NCBI GenBank assembly: GCA_021740905.1
Contig: JAIOYV010000053.1
Span: 1-46,492, forward strand
Origin: Bacteroidales bacterium
GTDB lineage: Bacteria; Bacteroidota; Bacteroidia; Bacteroidales; M50B96
Direction of reading: 5' to 3'
Length of the DNA: 46,492 nt
The position numbers were made by a program, and so were the translations under genes. Of the stretch, positions 26,519 to 35,588 are shown in pieces. Each line of letters begins with the position of its first letter. The first letter of the stretch is position 1. The notes beneath the pieces were generated by a model that did not search any database, had not been told where the DNA came from, and saw nothing but the letters and a program-made list of their open reading frames with translations.

Positions 26519-27571
26519 CTATTCTTCCCGATTAACAATATAGTTTCTCCACTTATCAAAAGTGCTTGCCATATCTTCCGGGATTTCAGAATCGAAAAAC
26601 AATCGTTCCCCGGTTACAGGGTGGTTAAGTGCCAGTGATTTTGCATGAAGTGCCTGGCGGGGCAGCATCTTGAAACAATTCTGGACATATTGCTTGTATT
26701 TGGTGAAGGTGGTCCCTTTCAGGATTTGGTCGCCCCCATAAGTCGCATCATTAAACAATGGATGGCCCACGTATTTAAAATGGGCGCGGATCTGGTGTGT
26801 CCTTCCGGTTTCGAGCTTACATTCAACCACCGAAACGTAACCTAATTCCTCCAAAACTTTATAATGTGTGATGGCAGGTTTTCCATATTCCCCATTTGGG
26901 AACACTGTCATCATTTTTCTGTCTTTCAGGCTGCGGCCTATGTGTCCTGTGATAGTTCCTTCCGGTTCGTTAAAACTTCCCCACACCAGGGCAATATACT
27001 TGCGGTCGGTGGTGCGGTCGAAAAATTGTTTACTAAGTTTGTTTTTGGCATCCTCGGTTTTTGCGATTACAAGAATCCCAGAGGTATCCTTATCGATCCG
27101 GTGCACCAGGCCGGGGCGTGCATCACCTGTTTTGAACAAGGGCAAATCCTTGAAATGCCAGGCAAGGGCATTTACCAAAGTACCGGAATAATTTCCGTAG
27201 GCCGGGTGTACAACCATGCCAGGTTCTTTGTTTACAATAACAAATGAATCGTCTTCGTAGACTATATTGATAGGGATGTCCTGCGGGATCAGCTCTATTT
27301 CGCGGGGTGGTTGCGCCATTACCACGCTAACCACATCGCCGGGTTTTACTTTGTAATTTGATTTTACAGGCGTGTCGTTTACCAAAATACAATTGGCATC
27401 GGCAGCCTGCTGTATTTTGTTGCGTGAGGCATTCTCGATACGGTTGACCAAAAACTTGTCGATGCGCAAAAGTTTCTGGCCTTTGTCTATTTCAAATCGG
27501 TGATGCTCGAATAATTCGGCATTTTCCTCCGGTCCGTCTTCAATTTCTTCTATGTCGTTAAATTCGTTCAT
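26519..27571 (-). CDS. rluD: RluA/RluD-family 23S rRNA pseudouridine synthase
   Basis: Isomerises uridine in rRNA to pseudouridine. From the ATG at 27571 the protein has 350 residues: an acidic N-terminal extension (1-28), an S4 RNA-binding domain (about 33-95) and the catalytic domain with GLVHRIDKDTSG, in which Asp160 is the catalytic aspartate, and the later GRTHQIRAHF motif. The frame is open to 27595, which would add eight residues. The S4 domain plus length suggests RluD over RluA, but the exact target uridines are not shown by sequence. Confidence 0.92.
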   Translation of the reverse strand: MNEFNDIEEIEDGPEENAELFEHHRFEIDKGQKLLRIDKFLVNRIENASRNKIQQAADANCILVNDTPVKSNYKVKPGDVVSVVMAQPPREIELIPQDIPINIVYEDDSFVIVNKEPGMVVHPAYGNYSGTLVNALAWHFKDLPLFKTGDARPGLVHRIDKDTSGILVIAKTEDAKNKLSKQFFDRTTDRKYIALVWGSFNEPEGTITGHIGRSLKDRKMMTVFPNGEYGKPAITHYKVLEELGYVSVVECKLETGRTHQIRAHFKYVGHPLFNDATYGGDQILKGTTFTKYKQYVQNCFKMLPRQALHAKSLALNHPVTGERLFFDSEIPEDMASTFDKWRNYIVNREE

Positions 27572-27884
27572 ATTCCATTCAATTGTCAATTGCACAGAAT
27601 CAATCTTTTGATTGATTAATTCGAGTCAATTTTAAGCCATGTTTTCAAACTTAAATCTGTTGCTGCAAATACTACTCGAGATAAGCCACAGATTCGCAGA
27701 TATTTTAATATTTTATTAAATTTGTTGTGAAGTCGCCCTGTAATAGATGATTTTATAAAGTTACCTCCCAACTCAAAAGTCACCTTTGCAAACTACAAAT
27801 CAAGCTACTGCTTTCAAATATTGTCGGGCAAGCCCAATATATACTGAGTATTGTGTACTGCCTACTGCTTACTGAAGACTGGCC
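27572..27884. other. Intergenic region with a leader hairpin
   Basis: About 310 bp between the T9SS gene and rluD. Just upstream of rluD, AATCAATC (27598-27605) and GATTGATT (27610-27617) form an eight-base stem with a TTTT loop. Next to the T9SS stop codon lies a (GCCTACT)-like repeat word (27855-27882). No gene is seen. Confidence 0.5.
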
Positions 27885-29825
27885 TCAACGGACCACCATC
27901 AATTTCCCTTGCATAAGAATCTTCCCTTCGCTGTTTGCCCTAAGGAAATAAATCCCGGGAGGAAATTCCCGCAAATCGAGCTGGGATTTTTCTTCTGAAA
28001 TTTGTTTCGACATCACCAATTGTCCAGTTGAGGAATATACATCAATTGAAATATCCGAAGCAAATTGGGTATCACTAATTTCAATAGAGAACATTCCAGA
28101 CGAAGGATTGGGATATACAACGAGTTTGGAAAGTTTTTCGGTAGGTTTATGAATCCCCACAATGGCTTGCTCCGAGAACACAGGTCTAATCATGATGGCA
28201 CCAACCTTTGATGAGGCTTGCCAACCACCTGAAGTATTAGAGAATATCCAGGGGTTGTGCCAATTCGTTGCACCTTCGGGTGGTGTGCCATTGTTTTTGT
28301 CGAAACCAATATTTAGCAAATCGGATGTTGTTTGTTTCCATCCTACATAAAATGTGTCGGGCACATTTATAGCTGTGTCCTGACCCAAACTACCCTTGAT
28401 AAAATACCGATGAAACTTGTACAAGCTATCATGAAATTCTGGCTTTTCGCCCAATTGCGAATAAAGCAAGTCGCCCGGCAAACCTGTCGTTGGATCGTGT
28501 GCCCAAATCCTTAGGATGAAATATTTTTGATTGGCATCTCCAATGGTCCGATTGAAGTACATATCGACGGCCCGTAACGAATCGTTTGTTTTGTAATTGT
28601 AAAACTTGACAGCCATCATTCCATTTTGAGCACCTTCGCCAGCAAGCCCAATACCACTTTCTGGTGCACCATCGTCGTGGGCATAGTAGTTATCAAAAAT
28701 TTGCACATAACCTGCCGTGTCGTTGCTTTGCGAAAAATCGGCTGCGATTTCGCCAGGTTTTAGATAAGCCTGGACAAGAAATTCTGCCCTATCGGTGGAG
28801 GCTGACGAAAAGGTATAGTTGGGGCTATGGTAAATGGTGAAATCGCCCGGGGGAAAATTATTTGATGCACCTCCACCACCAATCACTTCAAAAGGAGGGT
28901 CGCCTGTTATCAGGTCATAAATCTCTATCTCACGGATAATAATGATGCCATTTGTCCGATGGTTGGCAAAAGTAAAACTAAATTCATCGACCATTTGAGA
29001 GTTGTTGACCAGAAAATGAGACCAGGGCATGGAGGTATAGTCTTTCAATAAAAAAGAGGGGCCGGATAAAAAAGCCAAATCAGTAAGAACAGTATCTGTG
29101 GCAGTCCTGCCAGTGTCGAGATAAATATAGTCGAGGTGCCATTGATCGGCATTGCTGGCAAAACTCGCATTTGAAAGACTGGTCAAACTGGCATAATTCT
29201 TAAACCGGAATTGAAATCCCTTTTGATAAAATAAAGTATCGAAAGGGATATGAAGGATTACCGGTTTAAAGCTTTGCAGCGGCGAACCTGTTTTGCTCCA
29301 TGCCCAATGCCATTCCTCCGTTTTGGGGGCATAATACTCAAGCACCAGCGAATCTTTTGCTTCGGGGTCGTCGCCCAAGCCTTTTGGTTGATAGAAAAAA
29401 CTTAGGTATAGGCTATCTGCTTCGCTAAGGCCACTTAAATTTATTGGAAGCGAGGTAAGATGATCGGCAATAAATGGGGCTGTGCCAGCATCCTCATACA
29501 TGGCGCCCACATTATTGATGGCATCGAGTGTGGCCACTCCAATGGACGGGGGGTGCACAGCATAACCATTATTGATAAAGGCATCGCGGTCGGCCCAGGT
29601 AGTGTCGGCAGGAAAAATGCTATAACTCGAAAAATCATCAAAAAATGGCAATTCAAGAGTATCTGTGCTTTGGGTTGATTTGTGCAGTATTGAGGGGTTT
29701 TCTCTTAGATGCTTGATTATTGAAGGGTTTTCCTGTAAACCAATTTCAACCTCTTGGGCATAAACCGTACTATTGGTCAAAAAAATGACCGTAAAAATGG
29801 AAATATATAAAAGCCTGTTCATCAT
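27885..29825 (-). CDS. T9SS-sorted secreted or surface protein
   Basis: A 646-residue exported protein. It has a Sec signal peptide (cleavage after VYA, about residue 23), a large beta-rich middle region with jelly-roll-like features and no recognised catalytic motif, and a C-terminal type A sorting domain (about residues 572-646) with VVYPNPSSGMFSIEI and a final GIYFLRANSEGK...GKLMVVR. It would cross the outer membrane by the type IX system and be attached or released. The PASTA gene ends nine bases upstream, so the two are probably one operon. Confidence 0.85.
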   Translation of the reverse strand: MMNRLLYISIFTVIFLTNSTVYAQEVEIGLQENPSIIKHLRENPSILHKSTQSTDTLELPFFDDFSSYSIFPADTTWADRDAFINNGYAVHPPSIGVATLDAINNVGAMYEDAGTAPFIADHLTSLPINLSGLSEADSLYLSFFYQPKGLGDDPEAKDSLVLEYYAPKTEEWHWAWSKTGSPLQSFKPVILHIPFDTLFYQKGFQFRFKNYASLTSLSNASFASNADQWHLDYIYLDTGRTATDTVLTDLAFLSGPSFLLKDYTSMPWSHFLVNNSQMVDEFSFTFANHRTNGIIIIREIEIYDLITGDPPFEVIGGGGASNNFPPGDFTIYHSPNYTFSSASTDRAEFLVQAYLKPGEIAADFSQSNDTAGYVQIFDNYYAHDDGAPESGIGLAGEGAQNGMMAVKFYNYKTNDSLRAVDMYFNRTIGDANQKYFILRIWAHDPTTGLPGDLLYSQLGEKPEFHDSLYKFHRYFIKGSLGQDTAINVPDTFYVGWKQTTSDLLNIGFDKNNGTPPEGATNWHNPWIFSNTSGGWQASSKVGAIMIRPVFSEQAIVGIHKPTEKLSKLVVYPNPSSGMFSIEISDTQFASDISIDVYSSTGQLVMSKQISEEKSQLDLREFPPGIYFLRANSEGKILMQGKLMVVR

Positions 29826-29834
29826 TCTTTATAT

Positions 29835-30674
29835 TTACTTTATCGGAACCTTCTTTACAGAATTGGATAAATCGAAATTTATTGTGTCGGAAAGAAATTT
29901 TAACGTATCGATAGTCATCCACAGATCAATAGAAGAGCCCAATTTTATGTATGAGTCCTGCCCCGATTGGGGATCCTGATAAAACACCTTTGCCCTTGCC
30001 GAGTCTATGGCATTTTCAATAGTTTCATCGTAAATTACTCCACCAATGTTTAAATAGGTATGGCTTGCCAACAAGCGGGCCGAATCGAGAGATAGGGTCA
30101 CTAACATAGGCACCAAGGTTACTTCATCGCTTAGTCCTCCGCCCAGTACCAAGTCAATCATAGCTCCCTTCGAAACCAGGTTGCCGGCTGGTAATTCCAC
30201 GCCATTGTTCATTTGTCTGAGAACGATATCCCTTGCCAAATCGGGTTGGTAGCTAATTGTTCCTACTACCAGGCCAATGTTTTCGAGCATTGTTATGGCT
30301 TTCCTGAACGATAAGTCAATTAGGTCTGGCATGAGCACTTTTTCGGCTTCGAACGCATTTATGGTGAAATAAATGGTGCGGTTTTTCTTTACAAAAAAAC
30401 CCGAATCGGGATACTGTTCTATAATGGTTCCGCCAGGCCAACCACTAACAAATACCGAGTCGATAATGGAATAGCGTAGGTTCTGCTCGTGGCATATCGC
30501 AACAGCTGAGTCAAGACTTATGTTCTTAAAACCGGGCACCGGATAGGCTTTCCCATGAAGGGTGTAAATCCGCAATCCCCACAAAGAGCCAGCTACAAGT
30601 ACAATAGCAATCAGCAAAGCGACAAGTAGGTGCTTAAGAAATTGACGGCTTATCAAAAATTTCAGAATTTCCAT
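29835..30674 (-). CDS. Membrane-anchored PASTA-domain protein
   Basis: A 279-residue protein with one N-terminal transmembrane helix (about residues 12-30) and three extracytoplasmic PASTA repeats (about 45-110, 111-180 and 181-255). The repeats show the usual PxxxxxSLDSAVAIxxxxxL and VLMPDLIDLSFRKAITML patterns. PASTA domains bind peptidoglycan or beta-lactam-like ligands in kinases and PBPs; here there is no kinase or transpeptidase part. An upstream GTG (30701) would add nine residues, but it lies at the edge of a repeat element. The nearby ddl fits a peptidoglycan role. Confidence 0.85.
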   Translation of the reverse strand: MEILKFLISRQFLKHLLVALLIAIVLVAGSLWGLRIYTLHGKAYPVPGFKNISLDSAVAICHEQNLRYSIIDSVFVSGWPGGTIIEQYPDSGFFVKKNRTIYFTINAFEAEKVLMPDLIDLSFRKAITMLENIGLVVGTISYQPDLARDIVLRQMNNGVELPAGNLVSKGAMIDLVLGGGLSDEVTLVPMLVTLSLDSARLLASHTYLNIGGVIYDETIENAIDSARAKVFYQDPQSGQDSYIKLGSSIDLWMTIDTLKFLSDTINFDLSNSVKKVPIK

Positions 30675-30703
30675 CTGGTTTATATTGTCATTTATATCCA
30701 CCC

Positions 30704-30742
30704 AAGCCCTGTCTGCCGACAGGCAGGCTTAGCGCAGGTGGG
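30704..30742. repeat. Hairpin element with TTAGCGCAGG word
   Basis: AAGCC (30704-30708) and GGCTT (30726-30730) enclose an inner stem CCTGTC / GACAGG (30708-30723). The following word CTTAGCGCAGGTGGG (30728-30742) is nearly repeated at 26494-26508 (TTTAGCGCAGGAGGG), so two copies of one repeat family are likely. Confidence 0.5.
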
Positions 30743-30747
30743 CAGTT

Positions 30748-30846
30748 GTTATTCAATTGTCATTCGGTTGTCATTCAATTGTCATTCTGTTGTCATTCAA
30801 TTGTCATTCTGTTGTCATTCAATTGTCATTCTGTTGTCATTTATTG
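30748..30846. repeat. 11-bp tandem repeat array (nine units)
   Basis: Nine consecutive 11-bp units, mostly alternating GTCATTCAATT and GTCATTCTGTT, so the array also reads as a 22-bp repeat. The first and last units are degenerate. The array begins 74 bp upstream of the PASTA gene start on the opposite reading direction, i.e. inside its promoter region. Confidence 0.9.
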
Positions 30847-30994
30847 TAATTCATTATCAACAATAAATGTGTGGCAAAGATAAAATTTTAGATGGATGTT
30901 TATTAGAAGTTGAGAGTTGAAAAGTTTGGGAGTTGAAAAGTTTAAAAAGTTCAAAGTTGAAAGGTTCTGAGTTTGTTGATTATCCGAACTAGTA

Positions 30995-31016
30995 GAGACG
31001 CGATTTATCGCGTCTC
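30995..31016. repeat. GAGACGC-type palindromic repeat, copy 2
   Basis: GAGACGCGAT (30995-31004) and ATCGCGTCTC (31007-31016) form a perfect ten-base stem with a TT loop. Same family as the copy at 26251-26271. Confidence 0.75.
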
Positions 31017-31115
31017 CTCAATTTTTCGATCGGGGTAAGGGTATTGATGCGATTTTTGCCTACTGCCGATTACCTGCCTTCCACCGCCGTATGTCTACTG
31101 AAGACTGCCTACTGC

Positions 31116-33257
31116 CTACTGCTCCACATCTTTCATCGATAGCTGTATCCTTTTTCGTTGAACATCGACCTCGATTACCTTTACCTGCAAATGCTGGTGA
31201 AGTTTTACCACCTCGGAAGGGTTGGAGATAAATTGGTTGGCCATGTTCGAAATATGGACGAGGCCATCCTGCTTGGCTCCAACATCGACAAATGCACCAA
31301 AGTTTGTGATATTCGTGACTATGCCCGGTAACACCATGCCAACCTCTAGGTTGTGGATCGATTCCACATCTTTCGAAAACTCAAATACTTTGGCTTTTTT
31401 GCGTGGGTCGCGGCCTGGTTTTTCTAATTCCTTTATTATATCGGTAAGGGTGGGCAGGCCGATGGTGTTGGTAATATAGTTTTCCAGTTTTATGGCTGAA
31501 TGAAGGGTTTTGTTGCCGATCAACCCATCTATTGTAACCCCCAAATCTTTGGCCATTTTTTCAACTATCGGGTAGCTTTCCGGGTGGACAGCAGAATTGT
31601 CGAGAGGATATTCAGCTCCCGATATCCGAAGGAAACCGGCACATTGCTCAAACAATTTTTTACCCATACGGGGTACGTCCATTAGTTGTTTGCGTGAAAT
31701 GAACGGCCCATTATCCGAGCGGAGCTTCACAATATTTTCGGCAAGTTGTGGCCCTAAACCCGATACATAAGTAAGGAGGTGTTTGCTGGCTGTGTTCACT
31801 TCAACGCCCACCTGATTTACTGCACTCTCCACCACCATGTCGAGGCTTTGCTTTAATTTGGCCTGATCCACATCGTGCTGGTATTGCCCAACACCAATCG
31901 ACTTGGGGTCAATCTTTACCAGTTCGGCCAAGGGGTCCATCAAGCGGCGACCGATGGAAACTGAACCACGCACCGTGACATCGTACTGAGGAAACTCCTG
32001 CCGGGCAATCGAAGAGGCCGAATATACCGAAGCCCCGTCTTCGCTCACCATAAAAACTTTTACCTCGCGGTCGAGCTTCAAACGTTTCACAAACGATTCG
32101 GTTTCGCGGCTCGCCGTCCCATTCCCGATGGCAATGGCTTCGATTTTATACGTGCTCACCAAATTCGTCACTTTCTTATAGGCCATCGCAACCTGATCTT
32201 GTGGCTTGTGTGGATAGATTGTTTCGTTATGCAACAGGTCGCCTTGTTCGCTTAGGCAAACTACCTTGCAGCCAGAACGATAGCCCGGGTCGATGGCCAA
32301 TACCCGTTTTTGTCCAAGTGGGGCAGCCATCAACAATTGGTGCAGGTTTAGGGCAAAAACCTTTATGGCTTCCAGGTCTGCTTTTTCTTTTGATGATTGG
32401 GCAAACTCGGTTTCGATGGTGGGGGCAAGCAAACGTTGGTACGAGTCTTTCACAGCTAGGGCAACCTGGTCGGCAGAATCATTGTCCCCTTTCACAAAAA
32501 ATCGGTCCAACATTTCGAGGGCCTTTTCTTTCGATGGAGATATGGACACCCGCAGAAAGCCTTCCTTTTCGCCCCGTCGGATGGCCAACAGCCGATGCGA
32601 TGGGATTTTGGAGATTTTTTCCTCAAAACCGAAATAGTCCTTGTACTTGTTCCCTTCTTCCTCTTTATCTTTCAGTACCTTCGAGGTCAACATGCCCTCG
32701 CGCTCGAACATTCGACGGAGCGAATTCCTTGCCTTAATATTCTCACTGATCCATTCGGCGATAATGTCGCGCGCCCCGGCCAGGGCATCTTCTTCGGTTG
32801 CTACTTCTTTGTTCAGGAATCTTGCAGCCTGTGCGTAAATATCCTGGTTGTGCTGTGCCATTATTATTTTTGCCAAAGGCTCCAGTCCTTTCTCGCGGGC
32901 CATGGTGGCGCGGGTTTTCCGTTTGGGTTTGTAGGGCAGGTACAAATCTTCGAGATCGGTTAAATTGGTACAGGCTACAATTTGGGCTTTCAGTTCGGGA
33001 GTCATTTTGCCCTGCTCTTCAATGGTATTTAGTACGGTTTCTTTGCGGCTTTCAAGCTCCAGGATTTTTTCGTTGCTCAGTTTTATTTCTGCTATGGCCA
33101 CTTCATCGAGGTTTCCTGTACGCTCTTTTCTGTATCGCGAGATAAAAGGGATGGTCCCCCCTTCTGCAAATAAATCGAGGCAGGCTTTTACCTGCCATTC
33201 TTTGATCAGTAATCTATCTGCTATTTGTTGAGCTATTGATTTTGTCATTTTATTCAA
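31116..33257 (-). CDS. tex: Tex, S1-domain RNA-binding protein
   Basis: A 713-residue nucleic-acid-binding protein of the Tex family (transcription accessory protein). Domains in order: helical Tex N-terminal region with FISRYRKERTGNLDE, a YqgF/RNase H-like domain starting near VLAIDPGYRSGCKV (about residues 320-440), a helix-hairpin-helix part near LRSDNGPFISRKQLMDVPRMG, and a C-terminal S1 domain with VGMVLPGIVTNITNFGAFVDVG. Either the ATG at 33257 or that at 33248 may be the start. A TATATTTG -7 box sits close upstream. Confidence 0.96.
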   Translation of the reverse strand: MNKMTKSIAQQIADRLLIKEWQVKACLDLFAEGGTIPFISRYRKERTGNLDEVAIAEIKLSNEKILELESRKETVLNTIEEQGKMTPELKAQIVACTNLTDLEDLYLPYKPKRKTRATMAREKGLEPLAKIIMAQHNQDIYAQAARFLNKEVATEEDALAGARDIIAEWISENIKARNSLRRMFEREGMLTSKVLKDKEEEGNKYKDYFGFEEKISKIPSHRLLAIRRGEKEGFLRVSISPSKEKALEMLDRFFVKGDNDSADQVALAVKDSYQRLLAPTIETEFAQSSKEKADLEAIKVFALNLHQLLMAAPLGQKRVLAIDPGYRSGCKVVCLSEQGDLLHNETIYPHKPQDQVAMAYKKVTNLVSTYKIEAIAIGNGTASRETESFVKRLKLDREVKVFMVSEDGASVYSASSIARQEFPQYDVTVRGSVSIGRRLMDPLAELVKIDPKSIGVGQYQHDVDQAKLKQSLDMVVESAVNQVGVEVNTASKHLLTYVSGLGPQLAENIVKLRSDNGPFISRKQLMDVPRMGKKLFEQCAGFLRISGAEYPLDNSAVHPESYPIVEKMAKDLGVTIDGLIGNKTLHSAIKLENYITNTIGLPTLTDIIKELEKPGRDPRKKAKVFEFSKDVESIHNLEVGMVLPGIVTNITNFGAFVDVGAKQDGLVHISNMANQFISNPSEVVKLHQHLQVKVIEVDVQRKRIQLSMKDVEQ

Positions 33258-33270
33258 TGTTTATTATTGG

Positions 33271-33278
33271 CAAATATA
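33271..33278 (-). promoter_or_regulatory. Candidate -7 box for tex
   Basis: The minus strand reads TATATTTG, an exact match to TAnnTTTG, 13 bp before the first tex ATG. This would give a very short leader and slightly favours the second ATG at 33248. No convincing -33 element is seen. Confidence 0.45.
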
Positions 33279-33468
33279 GCTCTATGAAAAATTATATCTT
33301 TCATATTTTTTAAAGTAATCGGTCATGCATTTGAAATCTTAGAAAATGGGTACCAAATATTTTGTTGAAAGTTGATCTCCATATTGAAAATCCTCGAAAA
33401 GGATTTTTTTGTTTGCTAAAACATTTTTAATTTTAAAGAAAAATTAAACTTGAATTAATTCCACTAAA

Positions 33469-34176
33469 ATGAAATATTGTCTTGCTGTTTTTATCTGCGT
33501 TGCTGCTTTTTCTCCTCAACTAAAAGCACAAATAAATACGTATTCAAACCAAGGGTCGGCAGTTAAACCCTTTGGTGAAGCTATAAATCAAGCCACTTTT
33601 CTTTATGAAACAAAATATAATCCCCAATTGATTGGAAATTATTACATCGAAAAGGATTGGCAAAAAGCAGATGTTGTTTTTATTTATGATAGTTTATTGG
33701 TAAAGGACTTGCAAATTAAAGCCAATGTGTGGAACAATACCATAGAGATTTTAGTGGATAATGAAATAAAAGTCCTGAATGCGGACCAATTATTGAGCTT
33801 TACAACAAAGGAAACGAACGAGGTTTTTATTTCCCATATTACCATAAATGTTTCTGAACCAAAAGGCTTTTTTAAGTTATTGTACAATAAGAAATCCGCT
33901 ATATTATGCCATTACTCGACAATTGTTAAAGAAGGCAATTATAATATTGCGTTGAATGTTGGAAATAAAGACAATAAGATTAGCATTGTAAAGAATTATT
34001 ATGCGTTTATAGATAGTGAATTAATTAAATTGCCTAAGAATCGTAAAAATTTATTGAAACAATTTCAAGGAAACAAACTCGTCAGGGATTTCATCAGAAA
34101 GGAAAAAATACGCCCATCAAGAGAAACTGATTTGATCCAAATGATAAACTATTATGACAAAATCATGTCAAAATAA
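33469..34176 (+). CDS. Hypothetical secreted protein
   Basis: A 235-residue protein with a Sec signal peptide (MKYCLAVFICVAAFSPQLKA, cleavage before QIN). The mature part is basic, rich in Lys, Asn and Ile, and beta-strand rich in the middle with a helical C-terminus. I do not recognise a family. It lies 101 bp before the barrel protein and may be expressed with it. Base composition is clearly more AT-rich than in the housekeeping genes, as in the next gene. Confidence 0.6.
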   Translation: MKYCLAVFICVAAFSPQLKAQINTYSNQGSAVKPFGEAINQATFLYETKYNPQLIGNYYIEKDWQKADVVFIYDSLLVKDLQIKANVWNNTIEILVDNEIKVLNADQLLSFTTKETNEVFISHITINVSEPKGFFKLLYNKKSAILCHYSTIVKEGNYNIALNVGNKDNKISIVKNYYAFIDSELIKLPKNRKNLLKQFQGNKLVRDFIRKEKIRPSRETDLIQMINYYDKIMSK

Positions 34177-34277
34177 TCTAAGGATAAATCACCATTAATC
34201 AATAAAAGTTGTGCATCAAAAATTTCTTTTAAGATACCTATTGTTTTATATTTAATAATAATCTAATAAAAACACAA

Positions 34278-35492
34278 GTGAGATTTATATTGTTCATATC
34301 CATACAGTTGCTCTTTTTGGGCACATATTCTCAGAATACAATCAACGTGCGGTTTTCTGATGATAAAACGAATGAGTATCAATTAGACAAAAACAAGCTA
34401 ACTTATTCGGCAGACAGTGTGGTTTTGGAAAAGGATGGGCTTACGCGGTATTTTTATCCCAGCGAAATTAAATCCATTAAAACGGATAAGCTTTTATTAG
34501 TATCAAAAGATGTTAGCAAAAATGGAGATATTAAACGACAGTTACTTGAACCTATCATTGAGGGTACCATAAGTTTGTATCAGAGCAGAGTCCACAAGGG
34601 TGAGGTATGTTATTATCTTCAAAAAGGAGATTCTATAATCTATGCATTGCCTAAAAAGTATTTTGTGGGTTTTATAAATCTATTATTTGCTGATTGTGAA
34701 GAACTCAATATTACAATGGCGCCGGAATCGATGAACAAATATAAATATAACCTAAGAAGCTTCTTTGAATTGGTGCATACTTATAATGGGTGCTTTGACC
34801 CAAATGCTGAGACAGTAATTTACAAAGTGCCCAAAGTTAAATTTAAGTCATATTTAACCGCAGGAATCGCAATCCCTTTCATCAAAATTGATTCTTATCC
34901 TTATAAAAACCAGGAGTTTTCGAAGATTCCAAGTCCGTATTTCGGTGGTGCTATGGGTTTTGAATATTTTAAAACTATTGGTCTTTATATAGGTGTAGAC
35001 TATTCCAAAATTAGAAGCAAATCAAGTTTTACAGCTACAGGAGTACGTTTTAACAGCGAATTGGAACAGATTGATGTGGATGTAGATATTGACCTTGATT
35101 ACTCATTTCATCTTTTAAAACTGCCCTTTACTTTGCAAATAAAAACTTTTCCATCAAAAAGGATTTCGCCTTTTTTTGAAATTGGTGCTTCGGCCAATGC
35201 GATATTCCTAAATAAATCAACAGCTATTGCCGATGATGACTATACCCAAGGAGTAGGATATACAAGTGAAATATTTTTGAATGACCTTAACATTTCAAAA
35301 TTCTTCAATGTAGGTCTTGAATTTAAGAAATACAAAAAACCTTTTTCATTGAATTTTGGTATGACAAATACAAAATATTCATCTACTCCTATTACTAATT
35401 ATGGGTTTTCGGTTGATATGTTTAAACTAGATGATGCCAGACCCCAGTTGGTTATCAATCAGTTTGTAATTTCATTAAGAATGTTTTTGTAG
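34278..35492 (+). CDS. Outer-membrane beta-barrel protein
   Basis: A 404-residue exported protein with a signal peptide (to about residue 18) from a GTG start. The first half has alternating short strands with LEKDGLTRYFYPSEIKSI-like segments; the second half (about residue 190 onward) is a chain of amphipathic strands such as GLYIGVDYSKIRS and PFFEIGASANAIFL, ending in FVISLRMFL. This fits an eight- to twelve-stranded outer-membrane barrel. Function and ligand are unknown. Confidence 0.65.
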   Translation: MRFILFISIQLLFLGTYSQNTINVRFSDDKTNEYQLDKNKLTYSADSVVLEKDGLTRYFYPSEIKSIKTDKLLLVSKDVSKNGDIKRQLLEPIIEGTISLYQSRVHKGEVCYYLQKGDSIIYALPKKYFVGFINLLFADCEELNITMAPESMNKYKYNLRSFFELVHTYNGCFDPNAETVIYKVPKVKFKSYLTAGIAIPFIKIDSYPYKNQEFSKIPSPYFGGAMGFEYFKTIGLYIGVDYSKIRSKSSFTATGVRFNSELEQIDVDVDIDLDYSFHLLKLPFTLQIKTFPSKRISPFFEIGASANAIFLNKSTAIADDDYTQGVGYTSEIFLNDLNISKFFNVGLEFKKYKKPFSLNFGMTNTKYSSTPITNYGFSVDMFKLDDARPQLVINQFVISLRMFL

Positions 35493-35517
35493 TTGATCCC
35501 TGAATATATAAAAAATT

Positions 35518-35541
35518 GCCTTCAGGATTATTCCCCAAGGC
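35518..35541 (-). terminator. Terminator of the 427-residue lipoprotein gene
   Basis: On the minus strand GCCTT and AAGGC form a stem followed by AATTTTTTATA. It lies 48 bp past the stop codon at 35589. The sequence resembles the terminator at 36886-36908, also 48 bp after its gene. Confidence 0.55.
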
Positions 35542-35588
35542 CATTGATTTTATCTCATTATTGAAGAAATATCTTCAAATGTCAGCTT

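Larger units (their letters stand above)
30675..31115. other. Gene-free region with several repeat types
   Basis: About 440 bp between tex and the PASTA gene with no credible gene. It holds the AAGCC...GGCTT hairpin element with a TTAGCGCAGGTGGG word (30704-30742), the 11-bp tandem array (30748-30846), low-complexity AGTTGAAAAGTTT-type words (30905-30970), the GAGACGC palindrome (30995-31016) and a GCCTACT-type word by the tex stop codon (31089-31119). Confidence 0.6.

Noticed and set aside
30675-30701. GTG start of the PASTA protein
   Set aside because: The added residues overlap the edge of a hairpin repeat, while the ATG at 30674 places the membrane helix normally.
30748-30846. CRISPR array
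   Set aside because: Units are contiguous 11-mers with no spacers, and no cas genes are present.
32201-32737. Long open frame antisense to tex
   Set aside because: It is fully covered by the well-conserved tex gene, and its translation looks like the shadow of that gene with no domain or signal peptide.
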